Origin: an uncultured Faecalibacterium sp.
GTDB lineage: Bacteria > Bacillota > Clostridia > Oscillospirales > Ruminococcaceae
DNA length: 51,028 bases
Assembly (NCBI GenBank): GCA_934533135.1
Contig: CAKTBG010000018.1
Span: 1-51,028, forward strand
Direction: 5' to 3'
This document shows positions 14,696 through 23,276 of the stretch, one piece after another. The notes beneath the pieces were generated by a model. The model ran no database searches, had not been told where the DNA came from, and saw only the letters and a program-made list of their open reading frames with translations. The translations under genes and the position numbers were made by a program. How positions within the stretch are numbered: the first letter of the stretch is position 1; each line of letters opens with the position of its first letter.

Positions 14696-15731
14696 ATACA
14701 CCCTTTCGCAGGTTTCCCCCACCGACAAACGCACCCTTGCACAGATCGACGCATTGTTGGAGCTGGAGGGCATCCGCCGCGACGGAAACCTCGACTACAT
14801 CTGCGCGATGTTTGACGAAAACTACAACGTCATCGGCACGGGCAGCTGCTTCGGCAACACGCTGCGCTGCTTTGCGGTCAGCACGGCGCATCAGGGCGAA
14901 GGTCTGCTGAACCAGATCATCACCCACCTCATTGAGATCCAGTGTGCCCGCGGCAACCTGCATCTCTTCCTCTACACCAAGGTGCAGAGCGCGAAATTCT
15001 TCGGGGATCTCGGCTTTTACGAGATCGCCCGCGTCGCAGATACGCTGGTTTTCATGGAGAACCGCCGCGACGGGTTCGGCAGTTATCTGCGCCGATTGGC
15101 AGCCTCCAAGACCGGCGGCCGATCCGCCGCGCTGGTCATGAACGCCAATCCCTTCACGCTGGGGCACCAGTATCTGGTGGAAACCGCGGCCGCCGCCTGC
15201 GACACGCTCCACCTCTTTGTGGTCAGCGAGGACGCCAGCCTTGTTCCCTTTGTGGTGCGCAAAAAGCTGGTAGCAGAGGGCGTTGCGCACCTGCCGAACG
15301 TCGTGCTCCACGACAGCGGCCCCTACATCATTTCCAATGCGACCTTCCCCAGCTACTTCCTGAAAGACGAAACGGCGGTCATCGACGGCCACGCGCGGCT
15401 GGATCTGGCAGTGTTTACCAAGATCGCCGCCGCCCTGAACATCACCGCCCGGTACGTCGGCGAAGAGCCCACCAGTCAGGTGACCGGCCTGTACAACAAG
15501 ATCATGTGCGAGCAGCTCCCGAAATCCGGCATCGACTGCATCGTGATCCCGCGCAAGGAAGCAAACGGCAAGGCCATCAGTGCCTCGACCGTCCGCCAGT
15601 GCCTGCAGACCGGCGACTGGGCGACGCTGGAAACGCTCGTTCCCCAAACGACGCTGGACTACTTCCAAAGCCCCGAAGCCACTCCCGTCCTCGCCCGTAT
15701 CCGCAACGCCGGAAATGTGGTGCATTATTGA
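14688..15731 (+). CDS. citC: [Citrate (pro-3S)-lyase] ligase
   Basis: 347 residues; acetylates the thiol of the citrate lyase prosthetic group using ATP and acetate. A GNAT-like N-terminal half (about 1-140, with the AHQGEGLLNQIITHL segment) is followed by a nucleotidyltransferase domain with NANPFTLGHQYL (the HxGH-type motif) and a C-terminal ISASTVR. The ATG lies within the end of citXG with CGGAGG upstream, so the two are translationally coupled. Confidence 0.93.
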   Translation: MSEYTLSQVSPTDKRTLAQIDALLELEGIRRDGNLDYICAMFDENYNVIGTGSCFGNTLRCFAVSTAHQGEGLLNQIITHLIEIQCARGNLHLFLYTKVQSAKFFGDLGFYEIARVADTLVFMENRRDGFGSYLRRLAASKTGGRSAALVMNANPFTLGHQYLVETAAAACDTLHLFVVSEDASLVPFVVRKKLVAEGVAHLPNVVLHDSGPYIISNATFPSYFLKDETAVIDGHARLDLAVFTKIAAALNITARYVGEEPTSQVTGLYNKIMCEQLPKSGIDCIVIPRKEANGKAISASTVRQCLQTGDWATLETLVPQTTLDYFQSPEATPVLARIRNAGNVVHY

Positions 15732-15740
15732 TCTTTTTTC

Positions 15741-16199
15741 TTGCTTCTCCGTTCTTTTTATGATATGATAGGGGGCAACGACAAGTTCCACGGAGGACTT
15801 CCGCTGTACCACATTGAGCGGAAAATTACTGAAATGGGTGATATCCCTTTTGATGACGGTACTCGCATCATTTATGTAAACGGTGCTTTCCGCGACATCA
15901 ACCATCCGGTCGGGCGGCTGATGCACGATTTCAATTGTACCAATGCCGCCGATATGTTCAGCGAACTGTTGGCTGCAGAGGTACGATATCTCAAAGAGGA
16001 CGAAAGGGGGCGCACCAGTATGTGCAAACTTCTGGAAGAGATGCGGGATGAGGCCGCCGAAAAAGCCACCTATGCCAAGGCCATCGAAACGGCCCGATCC
16101 ATGCTGGCAGATGGCTTTTTGACTTATGAAAAAATCGCCCAGTACTCTGGCTTGTCTCTGGATGAGATCAAAGAACTGGCCGGACAGCGATCCGCATAA
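15741..16199 (+). pseudogene. Rpn-family PD-(D/E)XK nuclease/transposase, 5'-truncated remnant
   Basis: The readable part (from about 15765) matches only the C-terminal half of Rpn/TIGR01784 proteins: FHGGLPLYHIER, GTRIIYVNGAFRD, then NAADMFSELLAAEVRYLKE and a helical tail ending LSLDEIKELAG. Full-length members are about 300 residues, and the nuclease core is missing here. There is no credible ribosome site, and homology begins 30-odd bp after citC. Best read as a fragment left by an older insertion and deletion. Confidence 0.7.
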
Positions 16200-16225
16200 T
16201 TTCACAAGTACTTTATTATCACACA

Positions 16226-16268
16226 GCAAAACCCCCGGAAGCATCTCGCCTCCGGGGGTCGTTTTATG
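16226..16268. terminator. Bidirectional terminator
   Basis: CCCCCGGA/TCCGGGGG stem (16232-16239 with 16251-16258), with AAAA on the left and GTTTT on the right. It serves the minus-strand lipoprotein gene and anything reading through from the left. Confidence 0.9.
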
Positions 16269-16290
16269 CGTAATTTCGTTTACAGAGTGC

Positions 16291-16794
16291 TTACTGGGCA
16301 ACCATCACAACGATATCAACCATACCGACAACACTGTAAGTACCGATGCCGTACTTGGTGATCTTCGTGTTCTGCGCATCTGCATTATTCTTCTTGATCT
16401 GCTCTGCGAAGAAGGTGGAAGTATCACCTGTCTGAACCGTATCTCCATCCATGCCGACCAGCAGCTTGGTGCCGGGAGCAGAAACAGAAAGGCTGAACTT
16501 GCAGGTATTGATATCCAGACCTGCTTCCTTGATGATTTGCTCTGCTTTAGCAGCGGCTTTATCCGGGTCTTTTGCCAGAGCAGCCAGCTCCGTGGGGCTG
16601 AGTCTCTTAATGCTGTTGATCAGTTTCTTGGCACTGTTATCCATATCTGCATCGGCAGACACTCCGCTGTTTGCGCCCAGCTTACCAGCGATTTCGGTAG
16701 AATAAGTCTTTGCCGACTTGCCGCAGCCGGTGAGGACGGTGAGAGCCATCACGCAGACGAGCGCGACGGCGAGGAATTTCTTGAGATGTTTCAT
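16291..16794 (-). CDS. Small lipoprotein of unknown function
   Basis: 167 residues. A signal peptide with lipobox LTGC (acylated Cys at about residue 24) anchors it outside the membrane. The mature part is a Lys/Ala-rich helical segment and a beta-rich C-terminus (GIGTYSVVGMVDIVVMV). I do not recognise a family. AAAGGAG lies before the ATG. It is transcribed alone, from its own promoter to its own terminator. Confidence 0.85.
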   Translation of the reverse strand: MKHLKKFLAVALVCVMALTVLTGCGKSAKTYSTEIAGKLGANSGVSADADMDNSAKKLINSIKRLSPTELAALAKDPDKAAAKAEQIIKEAGLDINTCKFSLSVSAPGTKLLVGMDGDTVQTGDTSTFFAEQIKKNNADAQNTKITKYGIGTYSVVGMVDIVVMVAQ

Positions 16795-16874
16795 GATCGG
16801 GTACTCCTTTCAAATTGATCCCTTATGCAATACCTCTGCCGGGCATTTTCAAAATGCCTGCTTGAGTTGAGACA

Positions 16875-16903
16875 AAAATATTACATTTTTCACAATTTGT
16901 CAA
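16875..16903 (-). promoter_or_regulatory. Promoter of the lipoprotein gene
   Basis: Minus-strand TTGACA (16898-16903) and TATTTT (16875-16880), 17 bp apart. Confidence 0.75.
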
Positions 16904-16990
16904 GAAGTTCCGGCCTTTTGCAGATGTTTTCCGCATTATGAACAAAAATAAGCGAAAGCCATTGTGGAATAAGTCAAACTCTTCTGTCAT

Positions 16991-17142
16991 CCAACCTCTC
17001 CGTCATCCCTACGGGATGCCACCTCTCCTTGTAGGAGAGGCCTTGGCATTCCGCAAAGCCTGCTCTCATTGCCAAAGGTTCCCCTATCGGGAAAGTTTTC
17101 CCCGGTCGGGAGAGCTGGCTGTGAAGCAGACGGAGAGGGCAT
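16991..17142. repeat. Interspersed palindromic repeat, copy 2
   Basis: Starts AACCTCTCCGTCATC and ends GACGGAGAGGGCAT, with internal CCACCTCTCC..GGAGAGGCCTTGGCA and TGCCAAAGG. Its right end lies 7 bp from the stop codon of the minus-strand gene at 17149. Confidence 0.85.
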
Positions 17143-17148
17143 TTCCTT

Positions 17149-19995
17149 TTACCGTGTTCCCTTCCGCAGATCCTGCTCCCAGACCATGCCGATGGCGTCG
17201 AGCTTGGCGATCTGCTCCGGGGTCAGGCGGGGATCCTGTGCCGCGTAGCACTCCCGCGCCCGGCGCACCCAGTCGCCAAGGCAGAAGCCTTCGGGCGTCT
17301 TGTAGTTGACCGGAACGAGCAGGGTGCCCTTTTCTTCCGCATACCGCTTGACCTGCTGGTAAGCACACTCCCATTTGGCTTCGCGGGCATCCCACTCCAT
17401 GCCGATCTCGTCCAGCAGTGCGATGTGCTCCGCCGATACCTGCGAGGAGTTGGGCCGCGTCTTGCGGGCGGCGCGGAGGTTTGAGATCCAGACCCCCAGC
17501 CGGAACCCCGTCTCGTCGATGTAGCTGGCCGGCACCAGCAGATCGCCGTACTTTTTATAATACGCCTTGGCGCGGCGGTAGTTGCGCTGCCAATTCAGAT
17601 CGCGCTGTACGCCGCGGGGTCTGCGCACCCGGGCAGCCGCCTGCGCCATCTCGGTGTGGAACAGCTCTTCCAGCGCGGCAGACTGTGCGGCGGTCAGGGT
17701 GGGGTCGTTTTTCTTGACCCGCTGCTTCTGGCGGGAGATCCAGCTGCCCAGCCAGATTCCTTCCTCGGTGATATACTGGCTGGGCACGGGTGCGCCGTGA
17801 TGCGCCTGCTTGTATTCCCGCGCCAACGAAAGGCGGTAATCCCAGCCGTTGCTCCGGCTCCAGACCATGCCCAGCTTGTCCAGCAGAGCCTTGCGCTCCG
17901 GGGTCAGGCGGGTGCTGCTGTGGTCGGGCCGCTGGCAGGCATACCGCTGGCGGGCGATCCATTTGCCCAGCATCAGGCCGTCTGCGGTGACGTACTCCGA
18001 GGGCACATTCAGATTGCCATGGATCTTGCGGTACTCCACAGCGGCATCGTAGGCCTGCTGCCACTTGCGGTCATTGCGGTTGGTCCAGTCCACCCCGATG
18101 GCATTCATCCGGGCGATCTGGTCTTCCGAGAGGGCGTGATTTTTGTAGGCGGTGCGCTGGCTGCCCAGCCAGACGCCCAGTGCCATCCCCTCGGGGGTGA
18201 TGTATTTGACCGGCACCTCGAGATCGCCGTGCTCGAGGTAATACCGGGCAGCGGCGGCGTAGCTCTGCTCCCAGAGCTGGCTCATGGTATCCCAGACCAT
18301 CCCCAGTTCGCTCAGCCGCTCCACCCGCTGCGGGTCGAGGCTGTGGCTGAAATACCGCTGCCGGTTGTACACGATCCACTCGCCCAGCGCGAAGCCGTTC
18401 TTATCCCTGTAGCGCACCGGCACCATCAGGTCGCCGTGGGTGTCGCGGTACTTTTTGGCCGATTCCCAGCCCTTCTCCCACGCAAGCGTGAGCCGCTGCT
18501 TCCAGACCACGCCGATCTTATCCAGCTTGGCGATCTGTTCTTCGGTCAGGCGGCCGGGGCGTTTGCCCGCGCGGACTTTGCGCTGGATCTCCAGCCAGCG
18601 ACCCACGGCAAGCCCCTCAGGTGTGACGTAATTGCTGGGGAATTCCAAGTTCAGCTCGACACCGGCGCAGGCTTTGGCCGCCTCATAATATGCGTTCCAG
18701 CGTTGTTCCAACGCCTTTTTCAATTGCCGGAAGCAGATCACGCTCTGGCGCAGAGGATCCCTCTGCCGGAACGCGATGGGGATGCCACCCTGCTGCTTGA
18801 CGGCTTTTTCGTAGCTGCGGCGGGCATCCAGCACGGTAATGACCCCCTCAAAGGAGTCGGTGTAATCCACCAGCGGAACCCCGCCGCAGGCCGCCATGAC
18901 CCGGTTGACCATCAGGCGTGCGATCCGGGGATCGCTGCTTTTGTGCAGCAGGATCGCCCCATCGATGCCCTCCTGCGGGAGCATCGCATCCGGCTCGTTC
19001 CAGTACGCCAGCAGCCGCACGCCGGGTGCAGCGTCGGCCTCAAATTCTGCCCGCGCCGGGCTGTCCACCAGAGAGGAATCTCTGGCCACGGTGTAGACGC
19101 GGGGCGCGGCTCCCTCGTGGCTCAATCGGACGCTCAGCTCGGGCAGGCAGTGCCGCAGCCATTCCTGATCCTCCGCCAGCACATAGAACCGCCCTCCCTG
19201 CTCGGCCATGGACGCGACCGGCTCCTTTGCGGCTTCTTCCGCATCGCGGACGGCATAATCGAGGTTGTTGTAGAGCTGCATCAGCGGGTCGGGCAGACCG
19301 GGGCTGTGGAGGTTCTTGACCCGGGCTTTCAGGCCGCGCATCACATCCCTGCTGGACCAGAGCAGAGCCACCAGCTCGGGCGGCACCGGCATCGCTCCGG
19401 CGGCCGCGGCCTCGTTGACCGAGCAGCACGCCGCCACCGCATCCTCCCCGAAGAGTTCCTGCGCACGCAGGCAGGGGCTCGGTTTGACCCCCATCTCCCC
19501 GAGACCCAGCACCCGGATATCCGGGCAGAGGCCGATCAACCGCGCCACGCTGCGATTCCACAGATCGGCGGCGATCGCATGGTAGCCGTCCACGATCAGC
19601 CATGCGGGGCGGCTCTCGCCCAGCTCCACCCACTTTCGGGGGTCTGCCGCTGCCAGCTCTTCACAGGAATATAACGTCACGTTTTCGGGCAGGCCGTTCT
19701 CGCCTCCCCCGGCCGGGGCAAGCGGCACGTTCGTGCCAGAAGGGGAACGGCGGTCGGGCGTATGCGGGGCTGCAAGAGCCTTCGCCGCACATTCCACCTG
19801 CCGCAGGCGCAGTGCGTACGCCCCCGGCACCAGCCAGACGATCTTCTCCCCGGGATGCTCTTCCAGCAGCGTCCAGATCAGGGCAAGTTTGTCCGTGCCG
19901 GTGGGCTGGATCACGGCCGCCCTGCCACATTCCTTTATTTTTTCCATCGCCGCACCGTAGGCTGCGATGTTGTTCTGATACAAATCCATCTCCAT
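17149..19995 (-). CDS. HA-repeat protein with a degenerate helicase-like N-terminus
   Basis: 948 residues, cytoplasmic. The first ~440 resemble the SF2 helicase found fused to helicase-associated (HA, PF03457-type) domains. The catalytic motifs are broken: Walker A reads QPTGTDKL (residues 30-37) instead of PTGTGKS, and the DEAH-box position reads VDGYH. From about residue 455 seven HA repeats of ~65-70 residues follow, each with W..Y..A, GDL.VP..Y, G..LG.W and an LT.EQ..LD.IG..W ending. HA domains are thought to bind nucleic acid. I choose the ATG at 19995 (GGGAG upstream) over an in-frame start at 20100. It probably binds DNA or RNA without ATP hydrolysis; the true role is unknown. Confidence 0.8.
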   Translation of the reverse strand: MEMDLYQNNIAAYGAAMEKIKECGRAAVIQPTGTDKLALIWTLLEEHPGEKIVWLVPGAYALRLRQVECAAKALAAPHTPDRRSPSGTNVPLAPAGGGENGLPENVTLYSCEELAAADPRKWVELGESRPAWLIVDGYHAIAADLWNRSVARLIGLCPDIRVLGLGEMGVKPSPCLRAQELFGEDAVAACCSVNEAAAAGAMPVPPELVALLWSSRDVMRGLKARVKNLHSPGLPDPLMQLYNNLDYAVRDAEEAAKEPVASMAEQGGRFYVLAEDQEWLRHCLPELSVRLSHEGAAPRVYTVARDSSLVDSPARAEFEADAAPGVRLLAYWNEPDAMLPQEGIDGAILLHKSSDPRIARLMVNRVMAACGGVPLVDYTDSFEGVITVLDARRSYEKAVKQQGGIPIAFRQRDPLRQSVICFRQLKKALEQRWNAYYEAAKACAGVELNLEFPSNYVTPEGLAVGRWLEIQRKVRAGKRPGRLTEEQIAKLDKIGVVWKQRLTLAWEKGWESAKKYRDTHGDLMVPVRYRDKNGFALGEWIVYNRQRYFSHSLDPQRVERLSELGMVWDTMSQLWEQSYAAAARYYLEHGDLEVPVKYITPEGMALGVWLGSQRTAYKNHALSEDQIARMNAIGVDWTNRNDRKWQQAYDAAVEYRKIHGNLNVPSEYVTADGLMLGKWIARQRYACQRPDHSSTRLTPERKALLDKLGMVWSRSNGWDYRLSLAREYKQAHHGAPVPSQYITEEGIWLGSWISRQKQRVKKNDPTLTAAQSAALEELFHTEMAQAAARVRRPRGVQRDLNWQRNYRRAKAYYKKYGDLLVPASYIDETGFRLGVWISNLRAARKTRPNSSQVSAEHIALLDEIGMEWDAREAKWECAYQQVKRYAEEKGTLLVPVNYKTPEGFCLGDWVRRARECYAAQDPRLTPEQIAKLDAIGMVWEQDLRKGTR

Positions 19996-20104
19996 AAGAT
20001 CCCATCTCCCTGCACCGGCACATCCCGCCCTTCCAACGCCGATTTTGCGCGTCGTTTCGGCGTTTTGCCGGAGTGTCCACCAGAAAGGTAAATTTCGCAC
20101 TTTA

Positions 20105-20134
20105 TTTGTATCACGAAAGTCATTTTCTTGTCAA
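20105..20134 (-). promoter_or_regulatory. Promoter of the HA-repeat gene
   Basis: Minus-strand TTGACA (20129-20134), 18-bp spacer, TACAAA (20105-20110) with TGA before it. Confidence 0.6.
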
Positions 20135-20194
20135 GAGACTTTCGGAAAATTTTCGCCGCTTTTCGCCGTTGTGATCGGCTGCAAACAAAAACAA

Positions 20195-20254
20195 CCGGGT
20201 CCTGTCGTCCGGATCCACGGCATCATAACGGTGGATCCAGATCACAAGGCTCGG
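20195..20254. repeat. 60-nt two-stem element, copy a
   Basis: Outer stem CCGGGTC/GGCTCGG is extended outward by AAACAACCG/CGGTTGTTT. Inner stem GGATCCAC/GTGGATCC. Copies b (38941-39000) and c (41815-41874) have exactly the same length and layout, with compensatory differences. TTGTTT follows on both strands, so it probably ends transcription of the dehydrogenase gene on the minus strand. Confidence 0.75.
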
Positions 20255-20276
20255 TTGTTTGGAGGAGGCTGGTGCG

Positions 20277-20317
20277 CTGCCCTCTCCGCCTGCAGGCAGG
20301 ATACCCGGAGAGGGCAG
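20277..20317. other. 12-bp hairpin at the 3' end of the dehydrogenase gene
   Basis: CTGCCCTCTCCG pairs perfectly with CGGAGAGGGCAG, 3 bp from the stop codon. There is no T-run. The CCTCTCCG/CGGAGAGG core matches the ends of the interspersed repeat family, so it may be a minimal remnant of it. Confidence 0.6.
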
Positions 20318-20320
20318 GAC

Positions 20321-21337
20321 TCAGAAGCGGCTGACCAGCCGCTCGCCCGACGCTGCCCCGCTTGCATAGCCGGTTGCGCGGCTGACCTGATTGTCCAGCG
20401 GCTTTCCGGCGGCGTAGAGGGTCAGATTGTGGACGAAGATGTCTGCGATGTTCTCCAGCGTTTTCGGCAGGCTGAACTTGCCCGACACATGGGGGGTGAT
20501 GATGACGTTCGGCTCAGCCCAAAGCGGATGGTCGGCGGGCAGCGGTTCCGGAGCCGTCACGTCCAGACCCGCGCCATAAATGTGTCCGCTGTGGACGGCT
20601 GCGGCCAGCGCGTCGCTGTCCACGCAGGAGCCGCGCCCCACATTGAGCAGGATGGCTCCCCGCTTGCACTTGGCCAGCCGTGCGGCGTCGAACAGCCCCT
20701 CCGTCTCCGGGGTCCCGGGCAGGCTCAATGCCACGCAGTCCGCCTCGGGCAATTCCTTGTCGAGGTCGGCCTGTGCCACCACCCGCAGGCAGTAGTCCGG
20801 GCAGGGGGTATCCGGATGGACGCTGCGGCGGACGCCTACCACTTCAGCCCCCAGCGCGTGGGCACGGCGGGCAAAGTTGGAGCCAATGTCGCCCATGCCG
20901 ACGCAGAGCACCCGCGCACCATAGATGCTGCGCACCGAGTGGCCGGTGGGAGCCCACTGGTGGGCGTTCTGGCGGTCGCGATAGAGGAAGAGGTCTTTCT
21001 GCAGCCCCAGCCACATCCCCAGCATCCATTCGCTGATGGACAGCCCGTAGGCACCGGTGGCGTTGGTCACGATGCAGCCCTCGGGCAGGACGCCGGGCTT
21101 GAGGTAGTCGTTGGGGCCGGCCGCGTTGGACTGGAACCACTCGATGTGGTCGTTTTGGGCGATCAGCTTCACCGGCACATTGCCAAGGACGATCTCCGCC
21201 CAGACCGCATCTGCCGCGGTGACGGTGCTCTCGGTCGTGAAGCGGAACGCCGCTTCCGGCGCGGCGGCCTGCAATGCAGCACGCTGTGCCTCGGTGGTCG
21301 GCAGACAGACCAGGATCTTTTTGTTCAGGGAAGGCAT
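20321..21337 (-). CDS. D-2-hydroxyacid dehydrogenase family protein
   Basis: 338 residues, NAD(P)-dependent reduction of a 2-keto acid. The Rossmann motif GMGDIGSNFARRA is followed by the catalytic triad: Arg in NVGRGSCVD, Glu in TAPEPLP and His in TPHVSG. The substrate cannot be told from sequence. AAAGGAG precedes the ATG. Its promoter is TTTACA-17-TACTAT at 21387-21415. Downstream lie a strong hairpin and the 60-nt two-stem element. Confidence 0.9.
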   Translation of the reverse strand: MPSLNKKILVCLPTTEAQRAALQAAAPEAAFRFTTESTVTAADAVWAEIVLGNVPVKLIAQNDHIEWFQSNAAGPNDYLKPGVLPEGCIVTNATGAYGLSISEWMLGMWLGLQKDLFLYRDRQNAHQWAPTGHSVRSIYGARVLCVGMGDIGSNFARRAHALGAEVVGVRRSVHPDTPCPDYCLRVVAQADLDKELPEADCVALSLPGTPETEGLFDAARLAKCKRGAILLNVGRGSCVDSDALAAAVHSGHIYGAGLDVTAPEPLPADHPLWAEPNVIITPHVSGKFSLPKTLENIADIFVHNLTLYAAGKPLDNQVSRATGYASGAASGERLVSRF

Positions 21338-21386
21338 AACGAAAACTCCTTTCGGGATGATCCATTTTCTTGCATTTTACACCCTC

Positions 21387-21415
21387 ATAGTAGCATATTT
21401 CAGCCGGAATGTAAA
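21387..21415 (-). promoter_or_regulatory. Promoter of the dehydrogenase gene
   Basis: Minus-strand TTTACA (21410-21415) and TACTAT (21387-21392), 17 bp apart, with TGC before the -10. Confidence 0.65.
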
Positions 21416-21422
21416 ATCATTC

Positions 21423-22337
21423 TCATGCGTCTTCCAGCGTATCATCGTCCTCCACGGGGTAATATTCCGCAAGCAGATCCTGCAGGTCGGTCTCCATGGT
21501 TTTGCGGCTGCGCAGCGCGTTCTGGACGATGGCAGGGTTGTCGGTGATGATGTCATCCACCCCAAGGCGGAGCATCCGGTCGATCTCCTCCTGCCGGTTG
21601 ACCGTCCATGCCGAGACGGTCTTGCCCCGCAGGTGCGCCTGCCAGACCGTCAGCACCGTGATGGAACCATTCTCGATGCTGTAAAAATCGACGTCGCGCT
21701 GGTCGTGAAAGCCCAGAAAGCCCGAGTGGGTGATATAACCGGTGCGGATCTCGGGCGCGAGGATCTTGATCTGGGCAAGCGTATCGAGGCTCTTGGAGGT
21801 GACGGTGCAGTCTTCCTCGAAGCCCTCCTCCCGGATCAGGCGCACCACTTCCGCCTCCAGCGTCGGCGTCGCTGCGCTGGGCTTGATCTCGATGTTCAGC
21901 TTGATCCGGCCTTTGCAGAGCCGCAGCACCTGTTTGAGGGTGGGGATCCTGGTGCCCGCAAACCGTTTGCTGAAGAAGCTGCCCGCGTCCAGCTGCTCGA
22001 TCTCGGCGTAGGTCAGGTCGTACACATTGGCATCCAACCCGGTGCAGCGGCGCAGGTTGGTGTCGTGGGTCAGCACCGCCACGCCGTCTTTGGTCATCTG
22101 CACATCCAGCTCGGCGTATTCCGCGCCCGACGCAATGCTCATTTTAAACGCAGGGATGGTATTTTCCGGTGCCGCCGCACTGTACCCCCGGTGGCTGGTG
22201 ACAACGATCTCCTGTGACAGACGATGGCTGTGCAGCCCGACCCAGACCAGCCCCAGCAGGCAGAGCACAGCCCCGGCCAAGATCACCAACGCCGTCTGCA
22301 CAGCCCGGTACCGGCGGCCATCATACTTTTCCTCCAT
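21423..22337 (-). CDS. Membrane-anchored glycerophosphodiester phosphodiesterase
   Basis: 304 residues. An N-terminal helix (about residues 12-32) anchors a GDPD domain outside the membrane. Catalytic features: TSHRGYSAAAPENT, AELDVQMTKDG (the ExD metal ligands), VLTHD and LNIEIKPS, then the closing LGVDDIITDNP. It releases glycerol-3-phosphate from glycerophosphodiesters. I start at 22337, with GGGAAG upstream; the longer GTG start at 22373 is less convincing. Confidence 0.92.
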   Translation of the reverse strand: MEEKYDGRRYRAVQTALVILAGAVLCLLGLVWVGLHSHRLSQEIVVTSHRGYSAAAPENTIPAFKMSIASGAEYAELDVQMTKDGVAVLTHDTNLRRCTGLDANVYDLTYAEIEQLDAGSFFSKRFAGTRIPTLKQVLRLCKGRIKLNIEIKPSAATPTLEAEVVRLIREEGFEEDCTVTSKSLDTLAQIKILAPEIRTGYITHSGFLGFHDQRDVDFYSIENGSITVLTVWQAHLRGKTVSAWTVNRQEEIDRMLRLGVDDIITDNPAIVQNALRSRKTMETDLQDLLAEYYPVEDDDTLEDA

Positions 22338-22408
22338 GCGGTTCTTCCCTTTTCTGTCATCGCAGTTTTCCACATTTTTCGCAGTTTGTGGGATGACTTT
22401 TTTATTAA

Positions 22409-22437
22409 AGTATACATTTTCAGAACGAAAAAATCAA
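22409..22437 (-). promoter_or_regulatory. Promoter of the GDPD gene
   Basis: Minus-strand TTGATT (22432-22437) and TATACT (22409-22414), 17 bp apart. Confidence 0.75.
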
Positions 22438-22464
22438 GAAATGGAGGAAATTGGTCTCACTGGT

Positions 22465-23139
22465 TCAGGCGTTTGCGCCGCCCTCCGCCTTCATCGCATT
22501 GAAGCCGATGAGGACGATCCAGACGTATGCGCAGGTCTTGGGGATCATCAGCATCCCGATCAGGGGGTTCACTTCCGCCCACAGCACCACCGGGATATAG
22601 AAACCGAAGCTCAGCACGATGGTGAGCCACATCCAGCGGAACGCCCGGTCGCCGTGATCCTTGGCACTGCGGTAGAACAGCACAATGATCAGCAGACCCA
22701 GCAGCGCGAAGGGAAGGTTGCGCAGGATGCCCCATGCAAGCGGCGTCTTATTGGTGAGCCACTGGTTCTGCGGCATCATGCACAGCAGCACACGCACGGC
22801 AGACAGGGCGTACACGGCGATGGTCAGGTTCTTCTGGCCTTCCACCTGATAGCGTTTGCGCCAGACGTAGTACAGCAGCACATAAAAGATGGTCATGGTG
22901 ATGGAGGTGATCCACTTGCCCAGACCCAGCGGAACGGCATAGTGTTCCAGACCGGTGGTACACAGAGCCAGCGCACGCGGCACCAAGTGGAAGGAATCGC
23001 CCGCCCCCAGCACCACGGCCATGAGGCCGAACAGCTTGAACTGCGAGCCGCTCTTGCTGCCGCGGATCATACGGATGCCCACCGTGAGAACGGTGACCAG
23101 ATAAAAGATGTCAAATACGGTTTCGATGATTGCACGCAT
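22465..23139 (-). CDS. Conserved polytopic membrane protein under TetR control
   Basis: 224 residues with about six to seven hydrophobic helices. Conserved-looking polar spots are LGAGDSFHLVPRA and MMPQNQW. I have seen close relatives in gut clostridia but know no function. I start at 23139, where AAAGGAG lies upstream; the extended frame to 23250 would translate across the operator. A TetR operator (23219-23231) sits between a TTGAAC -35 and the likely -10, and the TetR gene is immediately upstream on the same strand. An exporter or sensor role is only a guess. Confidence 0.75.
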   Translation of the reverse strand: MRAIIETVFDIFYLVTVLTVGIRMIRGSKSGSQFKLFGLMAVVLGAGDSFHLVPRALALCTTGLEHYAVPLGLGKWITSITMTIFYVLLYYVWRKRYQVEGQKNLTIAVYALSAVRVLLCMMPQNQWLTNKTPLAWGILRNLPFALLGLLIIVLFYRSAKDHGDRAFRWMWLTIVLSFGFYIPVVLWAEVNPLIGMLMIPKTCAYVWIVLIGFNAMKAEGGANA

Positions 23140-23218
23140 AAATTTTGCTCCTTTTTTCAGATCGGTTGGGAGAGAAGGTGTGTACACAGGATGCTTCCAT
23201 CCCATGTACCGGTCAATC

Positions 23219-23231
23219 TGAACATTGTTCA
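23219..23231. promoter_or_regulatory. TetR operator upstream of the membrane protein gene
   Basis: TGAACATTGTTCA, a perfect palindrome around a central T/A, shared with the site at 23847-23861. It lies in the promoter spacer. Confidence 0.8.
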
Positions 23232-23240
23232 TTTTCGGTT

Positions 23241-23276
23241 CAAAAAACATCCCACATCTCTGTGGGATCGTTTTTT
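23241..23276. terminator. tetR terminator
   Basis: ATCCCACA/TGTGGGAT stem with six A on the left and six T on the right. It overlaps the tetR stop codon on the minus strand, so it separates tetR from the regulated gene. Confidence 0.9.

Noticed and set aside
15741..16199. Intact 152-residue protein
   Set aside because: Homology covers only the C-terminal half of the Rpn family and there is no ribosome site, so it is listed as a remnant.
17656..19674. 672-residue plus-strand open frame
   Set aside because: It lies entirely opposite the HA-repeat protein, has a low-complexity His/Gln/Leu-rich translation and no start signals.
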